This document shows positions 43,039 to 52,912 of a stretch of 64,000 nucleotides of DNA, piece by piece; position 1 is the first letter of the stretch; each line of letters begins with the position of its first letter. Origin of the DNA: Phycisphaerae bacterium (GTDB lineage Bacteria; Planctomycetota; Phycisphaerae; Sedimentisphaerales; Anaerohalosphaeraceae); the NCBI GenBank assembly GCA_012729675.1, contig JAAYCR010000070.1:1-64000 (forward strand). Reading direction: 5' to 3'. The position numbers were made by a program, and so were the translations under genes. The notes beneath the pieces are model-generated. The model was given only the letters and a program-made list of their open reading frames with translations. It made no database searches and was not told the origin of the DNA.

Positions 43039-44508
43039 ATGAAAATCAGGTTTAACGACAACACAGTTGATCGCGGCCGGATCGGCCAGGCAACGTCGAT
43101 CTTTTCCAAACTGTTCACCTCGATATTCCTGCTGCTTTTCGGCAGTGCGGGGCTTTTTTTCTTTGTGTTTTTTCTTCGGGATATCCTCAACGGAAAGGCC
43201 GCGTGGCCGGCACATCTATTTCTGATCATTCCGCTGATTTTTATGCTGATCGGCTTCGGCGGCCTGTACGGCGTGTGGTTCGGCAAGGAAAAAGACGCCT
43301 CGAAATCCCCCGCATCCGCTCGCGGCAGCAACACGATGGGCAAAACCGGGATTATTCTGTTCGGACTGGTCTTTATGGCGGCGGGGCTGGGCTTTAGCTA
43401 TATGCTGCTGTTCCGCCCGCTGATTAAATGGCATCAGGCCAAAAAATGGACAGAAACGCCCTGCTCGATCATCTCGGCTGAGGTCAAACATCATTCTTCT
43501 GACGACGGAACGACGTACTCGATCCACATCACGTATGAATATGAGTTTGGCGGCTCAGTCTATCGCAACGACAAATACAATTTTGTCGGCGGTTCCAGCA
43601 GCGGCTACAAGGGCAAGAAAGACGTCGTGGAACGGTATAAGGCAATGAGCGAGCCGGTCTGTTACGTCAATCCGAACAATCCGTCCGAAGCAGTGCTCAT
43701 CCGACACTTGACGGCCCATAATGCCATTGGACTGTTTCCGCTGATATTTGTGGGCGCCGGACTGTTTATCATGATTGCGGGCATCCGGAAGAAGGAACGC
43801 ACCGGTACGTCGTGGCTGCCGCAGACGAAAGTTGATGAACGCCGAATGCCGACAAGCGACTTTGCGTTCGCCGGGCAAACCTTCGAGCCGGCCGCAGATC
43901 GGATTACGCTGAGGCCGGATGCGTCGTCGTTGGGCAAGCTGTTCGGCGTTCTGATTTTCTGCCTGATTTGGAATGGGGTAGTGCCCGCCTTTGTCTATCA
44001 GGTCGTTGAGGGGTTTCGATCCGGACGTCCTGAATGGTTTTTAACATTTTTTATGATCCCCTTTGTGCTGGTCGGACTGGGAGCTATTTTCGCCGTCTTT
44101 AACCAGATTTTGGCGTTGTTTAATCCGCGATATACCCTGACGCTTCAGCCGGGGGCGATCTATCCGGGCACCGCCGGGGTCATCGACTGGAACGCCAACG
44201 GCAGCGCCCACCGCATTCGGATGCTGACGATCAAACTGCTCGGCAAAGAAGAGGCCCGCTACCGGGTCGGCACCAATACAAAAACCGACAGCCATACTTT
44301 TTTTGAGATGGAGTTGGTGCATACTGACGACCCTTATGAGATTGCCGCCGGACAAATCGGCTTTGCGATCCCGGAGCCGACGATGCATTCCTTCACGGCC
44401 GACAACAACAAAATCATCTGGTCGATCAATATACACGGCGATATCGCCCGCTGGCCGGATGTCAAGAAGGATTATACCCTTGTCATTCACCCAACCCCCA
44501 TAGGATAG
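43039..44508 (+). CDS. DUF3592-family multi-pass membrane protein
   Basis: A 489-residue protein with about five or six membrane helices: 25-47, 60-80, 101-125, 228-250, 306-330 and 340-362. Between helices, soluble beta domains include the DUF3592 pattern: TPCSIISAEVKHHSSDDG, ITYEYEFGGSVYRND, KYKAM, then CYVNPNNPSEAVL. Function of DUF3592 is unknown; family members often sit near transporters or surface systems. The stop is 2 nt before an arrestin-like gene, which itself abuts an ATPase gene. The three are probably one functional unit. Confidence 0.75.
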   Translation: MKIRFNDNTVDRGRIGQATSIFSKLFTSIFLLLFGSAGLFFFVFFLRDILNGKAAWPAHLFLIIPLIFMLIGFGGLYGVWFGKEKDASKSPASARGSNTMGKTGIILFGLVFMAAGLGFSYMLLFRPLIKWHQAKKWTETPCSIISAEVKHHSSDDGTTYSIHITYEYEFGGSVYRNDKYNFVGGSSSGYKGKKDVVERYKAMSEPVCYVNPNNPSEAVLIRHLTAHNAIGLFPLIFVGAGLFIMIAGIRKKERTGTSWLPQTKVDERRMPTSDFAFAGQTFEPAADRITLRPDASSLGKLFGVLIFCLIWNGVVPAFVYQVVEGFRSGRPEWFLTFFMIPFVLVGLGAIFAVFNQILALFNPRYTLTLQPGAIYPGTAGVIDWNANGSAHRIRMLTIKLLGKEEARYRVGTNTKTDSHTFFEMELVHTDDPYEIAAGQIGFAIPEPTMHSFTADNNKIIWSINIHGDIARWPDVKKDYTLVIHPTPIG

Positions 44509-44510
44509 AT

Positions 44511-44876
44511 ATGGAAGAACTGACCATTCAACTCGACGACGGGCAGACTGCATTTATTCCCGGACAAACGATACGCGGGCAGGTGCGATGGTCTCGTTTA
44601 GCACCGCCCAAGAAAGCGCGTCTGTCGCTGTTCTGGTACACTCAGGGAAAAGGCGACGAGGATAAGGGGCTGGTCGAACGAATCCAATTCGAAACCCCGC
44701 AGGCGATTGACAAACGGACGTTTGAGTTTCGACTTCCCGTCGGGCCGTACAGCTTTTCGGGTCGCTTGATCTCGCTGACGTGGGCGCTGGAAGTACATCT
44801 CGATAAGGAATTCATCCGCAATGAGATAACCGTCTCACCAAGCGGACACGAAATCCTGCTGGGCGAGGTTCGGTAG
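44511..44876 (+). CDS. Small arrestin-like (SpoOM-type) protein
   Basis: A 121-residue all-beta protein resembling the arrestin/SpoOM-like fold, as in TQLDDGQTAFIPGQTIRGQVRW and LPVGPYSFSGRLISLTWALE at its start and middle. The pattern of a strand followed by F/Y-x-PGQ/G-x-V and GPxSxxGxLISLxW is typical of the fold. Stop codon directly precedes the ATPase start. Partner and ligand are unknown. Confidence 0.6.
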   Translation: MEELTIQLDDGQTAFIPGQTIRGQVRWSRLAPPKKARLSLFWYTQGKGDEDKGLVERIQFETPQAIDKRTFEFRLPVGPYSFSGRLISLTWALEVHLDKEFIRNEITVSPSGHEILLGEVR

Positions 44877-45476
44877 ATGCTTGCGGCTCGGCACAATCCG
44901 TTCGGAGCCGGCCATCTTGGCACCATCGACTATATCCCGCAGAAACTGTCATGGGAGCAGCTTCTGATTCGGCTTAAGGAGCTTGACTCCACCGCCGCGC
45001 TCGTCGGGCCGCACGGCAGCGGAAAGACGACGCTCTTGAAGAGTCTTGAAAAACGGCTGCGTGAGGCGGGAATACCAACGGCGATGCTGTTTGTCAGTCT
45101 GGATGTCGCCCTGCCGTGGCCGGTCATCCGCGAGACGGTCCAATCGCTGCCGCCCTATGGCGTCCTGTGCTTTGACGGCGCCTGCCATTTGCCGTTTATC
45201 AGATTCAGACAACTTCGCTATCTGATACGCAAACAACATGCCGGGTTGATCATCACCAGCCACGACGAAGGCCTTCTGCCGACGCTGATCCAGTGCCAGC
45301 CCCGGCTTGAACTGCTGACAGAACTGACCTGCCGCCTGCTGAAAGAAAAGGACGCCATTGCACCGTCGCATCTGGCCACACTTTTTGAGACGCACAAGGG
45401 AAATGTTCGCGATTGTCTTTGGCAGCTTTATGATGAATATGCCGATAATCTGCCGGTTTTCAGCTCGTGCCGGTGA
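44877..45476 (+). CDS. Small P-loop ATPase
   Basis: A 199-residue AAA-like NTPase. Walker A is LVGPHGSGKTTLLKS near residue 42; Walker B is GVLCFDGA near 99; a sensor-like ITSHDEG follows. The helical C-terminal part may be a lid. It is too short for full AAA+ and resembles bacterial ATPases of unknown function. It starts immediately after the arrestin-like gene's stop and precedes the trp promoter, whose own strong -35/-10 shows it is not part of the trp operon. Confidence 0.7.
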   Translation: MLAARHNPFGAGHLGTIDYIPQKLSWEQLLIRLKELDSTAALVGPHGSGKTTLLKSLEKRLREAGIPTAMLFVSLDVALPWPVIRETVQSLPPYGVLCFDGACHLPFIRFRQLRYLIRKQHAGLIITSHDEGLLPTLIQCQPRLELLTELTCRLLKEKDAIAPSHLATLFETHKGNVRDCLWQLYDEYADNLPVFSSCR

Positions 45477-45524
45477 CGTTTTGTCGGCTTTGGATAAAAA
45501 TTCAAAAAAATATTATTTTGCGGG

Positions 45525-45553
45525 TTGACACCGGGGTGTAAAATCAGTATAAT
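45525..45553 (+). promoter_or_regulatory. Consensus sigma70 promoter of the trp operon
   Basis: Perfect TTGACA (45525-45530) and perfect TATAAT (45548-45553) with a 17-nt spacer. Transcription should begin near 45560, at or next to the trpL start codon. Confidence 0.92.
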
Positions 45554-45560
45554 TGTTTCT

Positions 45561-45614
45561 ATGGATAGAAACAAAAGAGTCAATCTGGGTTGGTGGTGGC
45601 GGCCTGAAGGATAA
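45561..45614 (+). CDS. trpL: trp operon leader peptide
   Basis: A 17-codon open frame, MDRNKRVNLGWWWRPEG, with three adjacent Trp codons (45591-45599). Ribosome stalling there under Trp shortage would prevent the attenuator at 45661. The ATG begins about 7 nt after the -10 box, so the mRNA is probably leaderless or nearly so; no ribosome-binding site is possible. Too short for automatic gene callers. Confidence 0.9.
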   Translation: MDRNKRVNLGWWWRPEG

Positions 45615-45634
45615 GCCCAGGCAGCAGACCCGAT
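45582..45634 (+). promoter_or_regulatory. Probable 1:2 pause structure of the trp attenuator
   Basis: AATCTGGGT (45582-45590), next to the Trp codons, can pair with ACCCGATT downstream (about 45628-45635), bringing them into a pause-type hairpin. The exact antiterminator could not be resolved by eye. Confidence 0.5.
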
Positions 45635-45660
45635 TTGTCTTTATTCTTATCGTTTTGAAT

Positions 45661-45695
45661 GCAACCTGCGGCTCGATTCTCAGGTTGCTTTTTTT
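45661..45695 (+). terminator. trp attenuator terminator
   Basis: Stem GCAACCTG (45661-45668) with CAGGTTGC (45681-45688), 12-nt loop, then seven T. It lies between trpL and trpE, as expected for transcription attenuation. Confidence 0.92.
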
Positions 45696-45727
45696 GTACC
45701 CGGAATGCATATAAATAGGATATTCGA

Positions 45728-47353
45728 ATGTCAGATTATGAAAAAAGAATCCATCAGGCCCGGCCGGGGCAAATCATCCCGATGGTGCGGGAAATCGACA
45801 TTACTTGTCCGGTAGAGTTTTTTGCCAGGCTCAGCGACTATGGCCGTAAGAAGCACTGCTGCCTGCTCGAATCGCGGGACTACCTGACCGAGGGCGACGC
45901 GGGCGAGTTGACGTTCGGCACGACCGACCCGGCGCTGCACTTGACCGGCCGGGGTAATCGGTTCAGCATTGAGGCCCTGACGCCGACGGGACGGCGGATG
46001 CTGGCGTATTTTGCCGAGCATCGCGAGCGGTTCGCATTCTGCAAGTCGATTGCGTTCGCCCCGGAGTGCATCACAGGAGAGCTTGAGCCAAATGAAGACG
46101 TGATGGACGAGGAATCGCGGCTCAAACGTGTCAACCAGATGGACGTGCTGCGGGCGGTGGGGTTTGCGTTTGAACTGGCCAGCAAGCCCTTTCGCGTCAC
46201 GTGCGGGCTGGTGGGGGCGCTGAGCTATGACTTCATCGACCAGTTTGAAAAACTGCCGGACAACGCCCACGACGTGCTGGGCAATCCGGATTATGAGCTG
46301 TATTTTGCCGACAACATCTTTTTGATGGATCACCGCAAGGGCAAAGGCCACATCATCGTCAACGCCATCATCACCAACGGCAACCGGGATGAGATTTGCC
46401 GACAAGCGGAGGACTGCTTTGACAGCTATTTCGAACGCGCCGCGTCCCAGCGGCCTGTGCCGACCCCCCCGCCTTCGCTTTCGACCGGCCCCGGCACCGA
46501 CACGCCGCAGGCCGCGTATGAGGCGATGGTCAAAACGGCCAAGCAGCACATTCTGGACGGCGATATTTTTCAGGTGGTGCTGAGCCGGACGCTTTCCGAG
46601 CCGTGCCCGGCCGAGCCGCTGGATGTCTATCGGCAGCTTCGCAAGCTCAACCCGTCGCCCTATATGTTTTACATCAACACCCCCTCGACCGTGCTGATGG
46701 GGGCAAGCCCGGAACTGAATCTTCGCGTCAGCGGAACCAACGAGCGGACAGTGGAGATTCGCCCCATCGCCGGCACCAAGCCGCGCGGACGCATCGGCGG
46801 CAAGATCGACCCCGACACCGATATGCGCTACGAGGCCGAGCTGAAACTCGACCGCAAGGAACTGGCCGAACACATGATGCTGGTGGATTTGGCGCGGAAC
46901 GACATCGCCCGCGTGGCCAAGCCCGGCAGCCGGATTGTCAACGAAATGCTCATCACCGAGCGATATGAATCGGTGATGCACTTGGTCAGCAACGTCAGAG
47001 GCAAGCTGCGGGAGGACCTCGATGCGCTCAGCGCGTATCTGGCGACGATGAATATGGGCACGCTGACGGGCGCGCCGAAGATTGAGGCGATGAAGATTAT
47101 CCGCAGGCTGGAGAAGAATAAACGCGGCTACTACGGCGGCGCAGTGATGTATCTGACCGTGGACGGACAGTTTGACAGTTGCATCACGATTCGCAGCCTG
47201 CAAGTGCGGGATCATACCGCGTATATCCGGGCGGGGGCGGGCATCGTGCATGACAGCGTCCCGACGACGGAATTTGACGAAACCGAACACAAGGCCAACT
47301 CGTGCCTCAAGGCCATTCGTGCGGCCGCGGCGGCAGTAACGCGGCGGGAATGA
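45728..47353 (+). CDS. trpE: Anthranilate synthase component I
   Basis: A 541-residue chorismate-utilising enzyme. The N-terminal feedback-binding motif LLES lies in CCLLESRDYL near residue 46. The catalytic C-terminal domain contains DGDIFQVVLSRTL, IRPIAGTKPRGR, the metal region LVDLARNDIARVAKPGS, and GTLTGAPKIEAM. With TrpG it makes anthranilate from chorismate and glutamine. First structural gene after the attenuator. Confidence 0.97.
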   Translation: MSDYEKRIHQARPGQIIPMVREIDITCPVEFFARLSDYGRKKHCCLLESRDYLTEGDAGELTFGTTDPALHLTGRGNRFSIEALTPTGRRMLAYFAEHRERFAFCKSIAFAPECITGELEPNEDVMDEESRLKRVNQMDVLRAVGFAFELASKPFRVTCGLVGALSYDFIDQFEKLPDNAHDVLGNPDYELYFADNIFLMDHRKGKGHIIVNAIITNGNRDEICRQAEDCFDSYFERAASQRPVPTPPPSLSTGPGTDTPQAAYEAMVKTAKQHILDGDIFQVVLSRTLSEPCPAEPLDVYRQLRKLNPSPYMFYINTPSTVLMGASPELNLRVSGTNERTVEIRPIAGTKPRGRIGGKIDPDTDMRYEAELKLDRKELAEHMMLVDLARNDIARVAKPGSRIVNEMLITERYESVMHLVSNVRGKLREDLDALSAYLATMNMGTLTGAPKIEAMKIIRRLEKNKRGYYGGAVMYLTVDGQFDSCITIRSLQVRDHTAYIRAGAGIVHDSVPTTEFDETEHKANSCLKAIRAAAAAVTRRE

Positions 47354-47417
47354 AAATATCAACTATCGACCTGAATTGTATGAGATCATAAAATGAACAA
47401 AATATTCGACTTCTTTC

Positions 47418-47473
47418 GCCCCTTCGGGGCTTTTGGGTTTTGTGCCTCGATTTCCGGAGGCTTACGCCTCCGG
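47418..47473 (+). repeat. Two small hairpins between trpE and trpG
   Basis: GCCCC/GGGGC at 47418-47430 followed by TTTT, and CCGGAGGC/GCCTCCGG (47454-47461 with 47466-47473). The first could be a weak processing or termination site within the operon. Confidence 0.5.
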
Positions 47474-47514
47474 CTTACTCACTCTCGTCTCTTCGGGACT
47501 TTGGAGAATGGACT

Positions 47515-48105
47515 ATGACTGAACATGCGACCAAGGTGCTGTTTATCGACAACTTCGACTCGTTTACCTACAACCTGGTGGATGAGTTTGCCAAGCGCAA
47601 CTGCCCAACGAAGGTCTATCGCGCCGACACGCCGCTGACCGAACTGGTGCGGGCGGCTGAAGCGTTTGAGCCGAACTTACTGGTGCTCTCGCCGGGGCCG
47701 GGGAATCCCTCGACGGCCGGCGTTACGCTGGAGGCGATTGAGTATTTTCACGATAAGCTGTGCATGTTCGGCGTATGCCTGGGGCATCAGGCGATTGTGC
47801 AGTATTTCGGCGGAACCATCGGGCATGCGCCTGAGGTGATGCACGGCAAACCGTCGCGGATCACGCACGACCGCAGCGGCGTCTTTGACGGGCTGGACAA
47901 CCCCTTGCAGATCGGACGGTATCACAGCCTGTGCGCGACGCGATTACCCGTGTGCCTTCGGCAGACGGCGGCGTTTGAGTCGATTGTGATGGGCGTTGAG
48001 CACACCGCCCTGCCAATCCACGGCGTGCAGTTTCATCCGGAAAGCATCCTGACGCCCGCCGGCGGACGAATCATAGAGAATGTTCTAAAAATTGCTAAAC
48101 AATGA
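47515..48105 (+). CDS. trpG: Anthranilate synthase component II (glutamine amidotransferase)
   Basis: A 196-residue class I amidotransferase subunit. It opens with VLFIDNFDSFTYNLVDEF, has the catalytic Cys in GVCLGHQAIVQYFGG, and the His-Glu pair in HGVQFHPESILT. The start at 47515 follows GGAGAATG; the frame is open further upstream, but that sequence is repeat DNA. Could also serve as PabA. Confidence 0.96.
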   Translation: MTEHATKVLFIDNFDSFTYNLVDEFAKRNCPTKVYRADTPLTELVRAAEAFEPNLLVLSPGPGNPSTAGVTLEAIEYFHDKLCMFGVCLGHQAIVQYFGGTIGHAPEVMHGKPSRITHDRSGVFDGLDNPLQIGRYHSLCATRLPVCLRQTAAFESIVMGVEHTALPIHGVQFHPESILTPAGGRIIENVLKIAKQ

Positions 48106-48123
48106 GCCGGATAGGAGACTGTT

Positions 48124-49140
48124 ATGGCCAAGATTACGGAGTATCTGGAACTGATTCTGGAAGGACACGACCTGTCGTTTGAGCAGGCTGAGGCGCTGCT
48201 GGATGTGATTTTCGAGGGAGGCGTCTCGGAGGTGCAGATCGCGGCGTTTCTGGCGGCGATGCGCGTCAAGAAGGCAGCGGTTTCGGAGATCGCAGGGCTG
48301 GCGACCTCGCTGCGCAAGCACGCCGTGCCGGTGAAGGTCGATGTGCCACATCTGATCGACACCTGCGGTACGGGCGGCGCGGTAATGAAGACGTTCAACA
48401 TCTCGACCGCGACGGCCTTTGTGGCCGCGGGGGCGGGGGCGTATGTCGCCAAGCACGGCAACAAGGGCATCACCAGCGTCTGCGGCTCGGCGGATGTGCT
48501 GACGGCGCTGGGGGTCAATGTCGCGCCGGGGCCGGAGCGTGTGGCCGAGTGCATCGAAAAGGCGCATATCGGGTTTATGTTCGCCCCAAAGTATCACCCG
48601 GCGATGAAGCATGTCCAGCCGGTACGACAGAGCCTGGACTTTCACACGGCGTTCAACATCCTCGGCCCGCTGGCCAACCCGGCCAATGTACCCGCACAGG
48701 TGATGGGCGTCTCGGATGCATCGCTGATGGAGCGTATCATCGTGACCCTCGGCCAATTGGGACACAAACGGGCAATGGTCGTCCACAGCAACGGGCTGGA
48801 TGAGATCAGCACGATGGGGCCGACGCACATCCTGCACCTCAAAGACGGGCAGATCAGCCAAGAAACGCTGGACCCGACCCAGTACGGCTTCCGGCTGGCC
48901 GATTTTAACGAGCTATCCGGGGGCGATGCGGTGGCCAATGCGCAGATTATCCGGGCGATTCTGGCCGGTCAGGAAGGCGGAGCCAAAAAAGATATCGTGC
49001 TTTTGAACGCCGCGGCGGCTATAATGGTCGCCGGGTTGGCCGAGGATTTTGTCGAAGGCGTCAAAAAAGCCGACCAATCCATCGCCTCCGGCAGCGCGCT
49101 GGAGTGTTTGGAAAAAATAGTAGAGATGAGCAATGGATAA
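48124..49140 (+). CDS. trpD: Anthranilate phosphoribosyltransferase
   Basis: A 338-residue enzyme joining anthranilate to PRPP. The PRPP-binding motif DTCGTGG is followed by KTFNISTATAFVAAGAG and VAKHGNKGITS; MFAPKYHPAMKHVQPVR is the substrate site. AGGAG precedes the start. Next would normally be trpC, but the following gene is trpF. Confidence 0.97.
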   Translation: MAKITEYLELILEGHDLSFEQAEALLDVIFEGGVSEVQIAAFLAAMRVKKAAVSEIAGLATSLRKHAVPVKVDVPHLIDTCGTGGAVMKTFNISTATAFVAAGAGAYVAKHGNKGITSVCGSADVLTALGVNVAPGPERVAECIEKAHIGFMFAPKYHPAMKHVQPVRQSLDFHTAFNILGPLANPANVPAQVMGVSDASLMERIIVTLGQLGHKRAMVVHSNGLDEISTMGPTHILHLKDGQISQETLDPTQYGFRLADFNELSGGDAVANAQIIRAILAGQEGGAKKDIVLLNAAAAIMVAGLAEDFVEGVKKADQSIASGSALECLEKIVEMSNG

Positions 49141-49305
49141 AAAAATTCAAAATGAAAAGTCAATAATTTAAAACCAGAACTCAAAATTGAAATCTGTTTC
49201 GGCGGACAGTCATTTTGAACTTTAAACTTTGGTTTTGCATTTTGGACTTTAACTTTCAACCTTTTTGATGGGCTAAAGCCCATCCTACGAACTACGAACT
49301 AATTG
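49141..49305. repeat. AT-rich heptad palindrome between trpD and trpF
   Basis: The 167-nt gap is 7-nt-periodic: AAAAATT-like units on the left and CATTTTG, AACTTTA, AACTTTG, ATTTTGG units on the right, able to pair. A short palindrome (GATGGGCT/AGCCCATC, 49267-49284) and CTACGAA units (49285-49298) lie next to the trpF start. No trpC remnant is visible. Confidence 0.65.
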
Positions 49306-49307
49306 AA

Positions 49308-49945
49308 ATGATTATCAACATTAAAGTCAAAATTTGCGGTATCACGAATCTGGATGATGCACAGGCCGCCTTTGAGTTGGGCGCCGATATGCTCGGCTTT
49401 AACTTTTATCCCCAAAGCCCGCGTTATATCAAGCCCGAAGAGGCGATCAAAATCATCCGCAAGCTGCCGACCTTTGTCGATAGCGTCGGCCTGTTCGTGA
49501 ACGCTCCGATTGAGGAGATCAGGGACGTTGCCGAGACGGGCTATCTGAGCTGGGTTCAACTGCATGGCGATGAGACGCCGGAGTTTTGCGACAACGTGCG
49601 ATTTTCAAATATTCGCACCATCAAGGCCATCCGCGTCAAAACCGAAGAGGATGTACACGCAACCCAGGAATATTATACCTATGCCGTGCTGCTGGACGCT
49701 TTTTCGTCCAAACGGTACGGCGGCACGGGAATACAATTCAACTGGGAATGGGCGAAAAATCTGCCCAAGCGAATCTTTCTGGCCGGTGGCATTACGCCGG
49801 AAAATGTCGAACAAGCGATCCGCACCGGCGTCTATGGGATCGATATTTGCAGCGGCATTGAGTCGGCGCCGGGCGTCAAAGACCACGAAAAAATGAAGCG
49901 GCTGTTCGAGATGATACGCCGCACCACAGGATTAAAGGCTGCACG

Positions 49946-49949
<4 letters not shown>
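49308..49949 (+). CDS. trpF: Phosphoribosylanthranilate isomerase
   Basis: A 213-residue TIM-barrel isomerase. [12 protein letters not shown] carries the catalytic Cys at the first strand; the catalytic Asp is in [17 protein letters not shown], and phosphate-binding loops [14 protein letters not shown] and [16 protein letters not shown] follow. Its stop overlaps the trpB start by 4 nt. Confidence 0.96.
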
Positions 49950-51110
<1,161 letters not shown>

Positions 51111-51118
<8 letters not shown>

Positions 51119-51196
51119 AAAGTAAAAAGGCAAAAGGTAAAATTAAGGAACTTCCTTCATTTTCACTTTTGCCCTTTACCTTTTCACTTTTTATTG
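51111..51196. repeat. AT-rich heptad palindrome between trpB and trpA
   Basis: AAAAAGT, AAAAAGG, CAAAAGG, TAAAATT units (from 51117) mirrored by ATTTTCA, CTTTTGC, CCTTTAC, CTTTTCA, CTTTTTA. The arms form a hairpin of about 35 bp, unusually large for an intercistronic gap. It lies directly upstream of the trpA ribosome-binding site. Confidence 0.75.
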
Positions 51197-51204
51197 AGGA
51201 TTGT

Positions 51205-52023
51205 ATGGGACGTTATCAGGACGTGTTTGACAGCTTGAATCGGGCGGCGATGATCCCGTTTTTTGTCATCGGCGACCCGGATACCGAAACCAGTCTGCGG
51301 ATCGTCAAGACGGCCATTGACGCCGGGGCGGACATTCTGGAACTGGGCATCCCGTTTTCCGACCCCGTTGCCGACGGACCGACGATTCAGAAGGCCGACA
51401 TCCGCGCCCTAAAGGCGGGAATGACGCCACAAAAAGCCTTGGCGTTCATCGCTCAGGTCTCGGCCTACAAGCCTATCCCCATCGGCCTGTTGGTCTATTA
51501 CAATCTGATTTATCAGTACGGGGTGGACGCCTTTTACCGTGATTTCAAACAGGCTGGCGGAACCAGCGTGCTGGTGGCGGATGTGAGCATTGACGACGCC
51601 GAAGAGATCGCCCCGGCGGCGCTGCGGGCCGGGCTGGAAACCGTCTTTATGGCCACCCCCAACTGCCCTGACGAACGCCTCCAACAGGTTGTCAAATACA
51701 CCACAGGCTTTATCTATACGGTGTCCCTGCTGGGAACGACGGGGGAAAGGCAAAGATTCTCCACGTTGGCCAAACCACTCATTCAACGACTCAAACGCCT
51801 GACCCAAACCCCCGTGTGCGTGGGCTTCGGCATCAGCAGCCCCGAGCACGCCCGTCAGGTCGCCGCTGACGGCGCCAACGGCGTCATCATCGGCAGCCGA
51901 CTTGTCAAAATCATCGAAGACAATCTAAACGACAAAGACCAACTCTATTGTCAGCTTCAAGCGTTTCTGGCCGAAACCCTCAACGCCCTCAAAACCGTTC
52001 AGGATGACACTTCAGCCAACTGA
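51205..52023 (+). CDS. trpA: Tryptophan synthase alpha chain
   Basis: A 272-residue TIM barrel releasing indole from indole-glycerol phosphate. The catalytic Glu and Asp lie in LELGIPFSDPVADGPTIQ. Phosphate-binding segments VGFGISSPEHARQVA and GVIIGSRLVK are intact. The start at 51205 follows TGAGGA; the frame upstream is repeat DNA. Last gene of the operon; a terminator follows 18 nt on. Confidence 0.97.
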   Translation: MGRYQDVFDSLNRAAMIPFFVIGDPDTETSLRIVKTAIDAGADILELGIPFSDPVADGPTIQKADIRALKAGMTPQKALAFIAQVSAYKPIPIGLLVYYNLIYQYGVDAFYRDFKQAGGTSVLVADVSIDDAEEIAPAALRAGLETVFMATPNCPDERLQQVVKYTTGFIYTVSLLGTTGERQRFSTLAKPLIQRLKRLTQTPVCVGFGISSPEHARQVAADGANGVIIGSRLVKIIEDNLNDKDQLYCQLQAFLAETLNALKTVQDDTSAN

Positions 52024-52040
52024 AAACGGCGTTCGTAGTT

Positions 52041-52061
52041 CAAGCTTCAGCTTGTTTTTTT
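52041..52061 (+). terminator. Putative terminator of the trp operon
   Basis: Small stem CAAGC/GCTTG with TTCA loop followed by seven T (52055-52061), 18 nt after the trpA stop. The stem is only 5 bp. The core belongs to a common bacterial repeat type. Confidence 0.6.
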
Positions 52062-52113
52062 GAGGCGTTACACACTAAAGTGAGGACTACAAACTGTCTA
52101 ACCACATCCTGGC

Positions 52114-52134
52114 CTCTGACCTCTGATCTCAGCC
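52114..52134. repeat. Heptad repeats across a stop codon
   Basis: CTCTGAC, CTCTGAT, CTCAGCC: three units overlapping the stop (52129-52131) of the minus-strand gene. Confidence 0.6.
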
Positions 52135-52524
52135 AACCTCAACCGGCTGAAGTCTGTCTGCCTTGCGGAACGACTCCAGCGGCTGCTGCTCGGCCACTTT
52201 GCGATAGCCCAGCGCTTTGATGATTTCCAAAACCTCTGTCCATGTCGGGAAAGGTCGCTGATTGGCGCGTTTGTATTGGTCAATCGCCATCAGAAACTCG
52301 AACTGCTCGTCGGTCATCTCGCCTTCTTCGGCGGCACGGCGTTCTTCCGTGCGGCGATGGCCGGGGCCGCGACGGCGGTCGAACCCGCTGCGGCGATCCA
52401 CCATCGAACGACGTCGTTCGGCGGGCTTACGCCGTTCTTCGAACGCCCCGTCGGATTGGATGCGTCGTTCTGTCTTTGTCTCCTCAATCTCCTGCGATTC
52501 CTGCTCTTTGAGTTTGACTGTCAT
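52129..52524 (-). CDS. Small Arg-rich conserved protein
   Basis: A 131-residue soluble protein. The first half is very rich in Arg/Glu (several RRxxxDRR units); the second half is a helical domain (MTDEQFEFLMAIDQYKRANQ, then FPTWTEVLEIIKALGYRKV). It looks like planctomycete-specific hypothetical proteins with a winged-helix-like tail. A nucleic-acid-binding role is only a guess. It shares the strand with the DUF2007 gene 52 nt upstream. Confidence 0.65.
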   Translation of the reverse strand: MTVKLKEQESQEIEETKTERRIQSDGAFEERRKPAERRRSMVDRRSGFDRRRGPGHRRTEERRAAEEGEMTDEQFEFLMAIDQYKRANQRPFPTWTEVLEIIKALGYRKVAEQQPLESFRKADRLQPVEVG

Positions 52525-52576
52525 ATCATAAACCTGTCATTAAGTTTGTTATTGGGTTCTATATATGGCCTGTTTT

Positions 52577-52912
52577 TTAATACAGATCATCGTCATCGTC
52601 GTCATCAAACAACGCATCCTGTTCATCGAGACCGTGATGACCGTGTTCGCTGAACGCCGCATCAAAGAAATCGTCATACGATGCCTCCTCACTGATCAGT
52701 TCATACGCCTCGTCCAGAAACTCTTCCGGCACCATCACTGCGACCCCTGAGAACCCCCCTTCGGCCTGGTTTTTCTGGTGTTTGACCACCGCTGGAATCT
52801 CATGTTCGGCCAGCAGCCGTTCGTATTCCCGGGCCAATTCAAGGTCTTCGGCAAATGCCACGGTAACGTATTCTTTGACCATGCCCGACTGATTTTTGCT
52901 TTTCCGATTCAT
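52577..52912 (-). CDS. DUF2007-like small protein
   Basis: A 111-residue protein. VTVAFAEDLELAREYERLLAE and the VAVMVPEEFLDEAYELI segment match the DUF2007 (putative signal-transducing protein) fold. The end is strongly acidic, with seven Asp in a row near the C-terminus. Met11 may be the true start. No binding function can be deduced. Confidence 0.68.
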   Translation of the reverse strand: MNRKSKNQSGMVKEYVTVAFAEDLELAREYERLLAEHEIPAVVKHQKNQAEGGFSGVAVMVPEEFLDEAYELISEEASYDDFFDAAFSEHGHHGLDEQDALFDDDDDDDLY

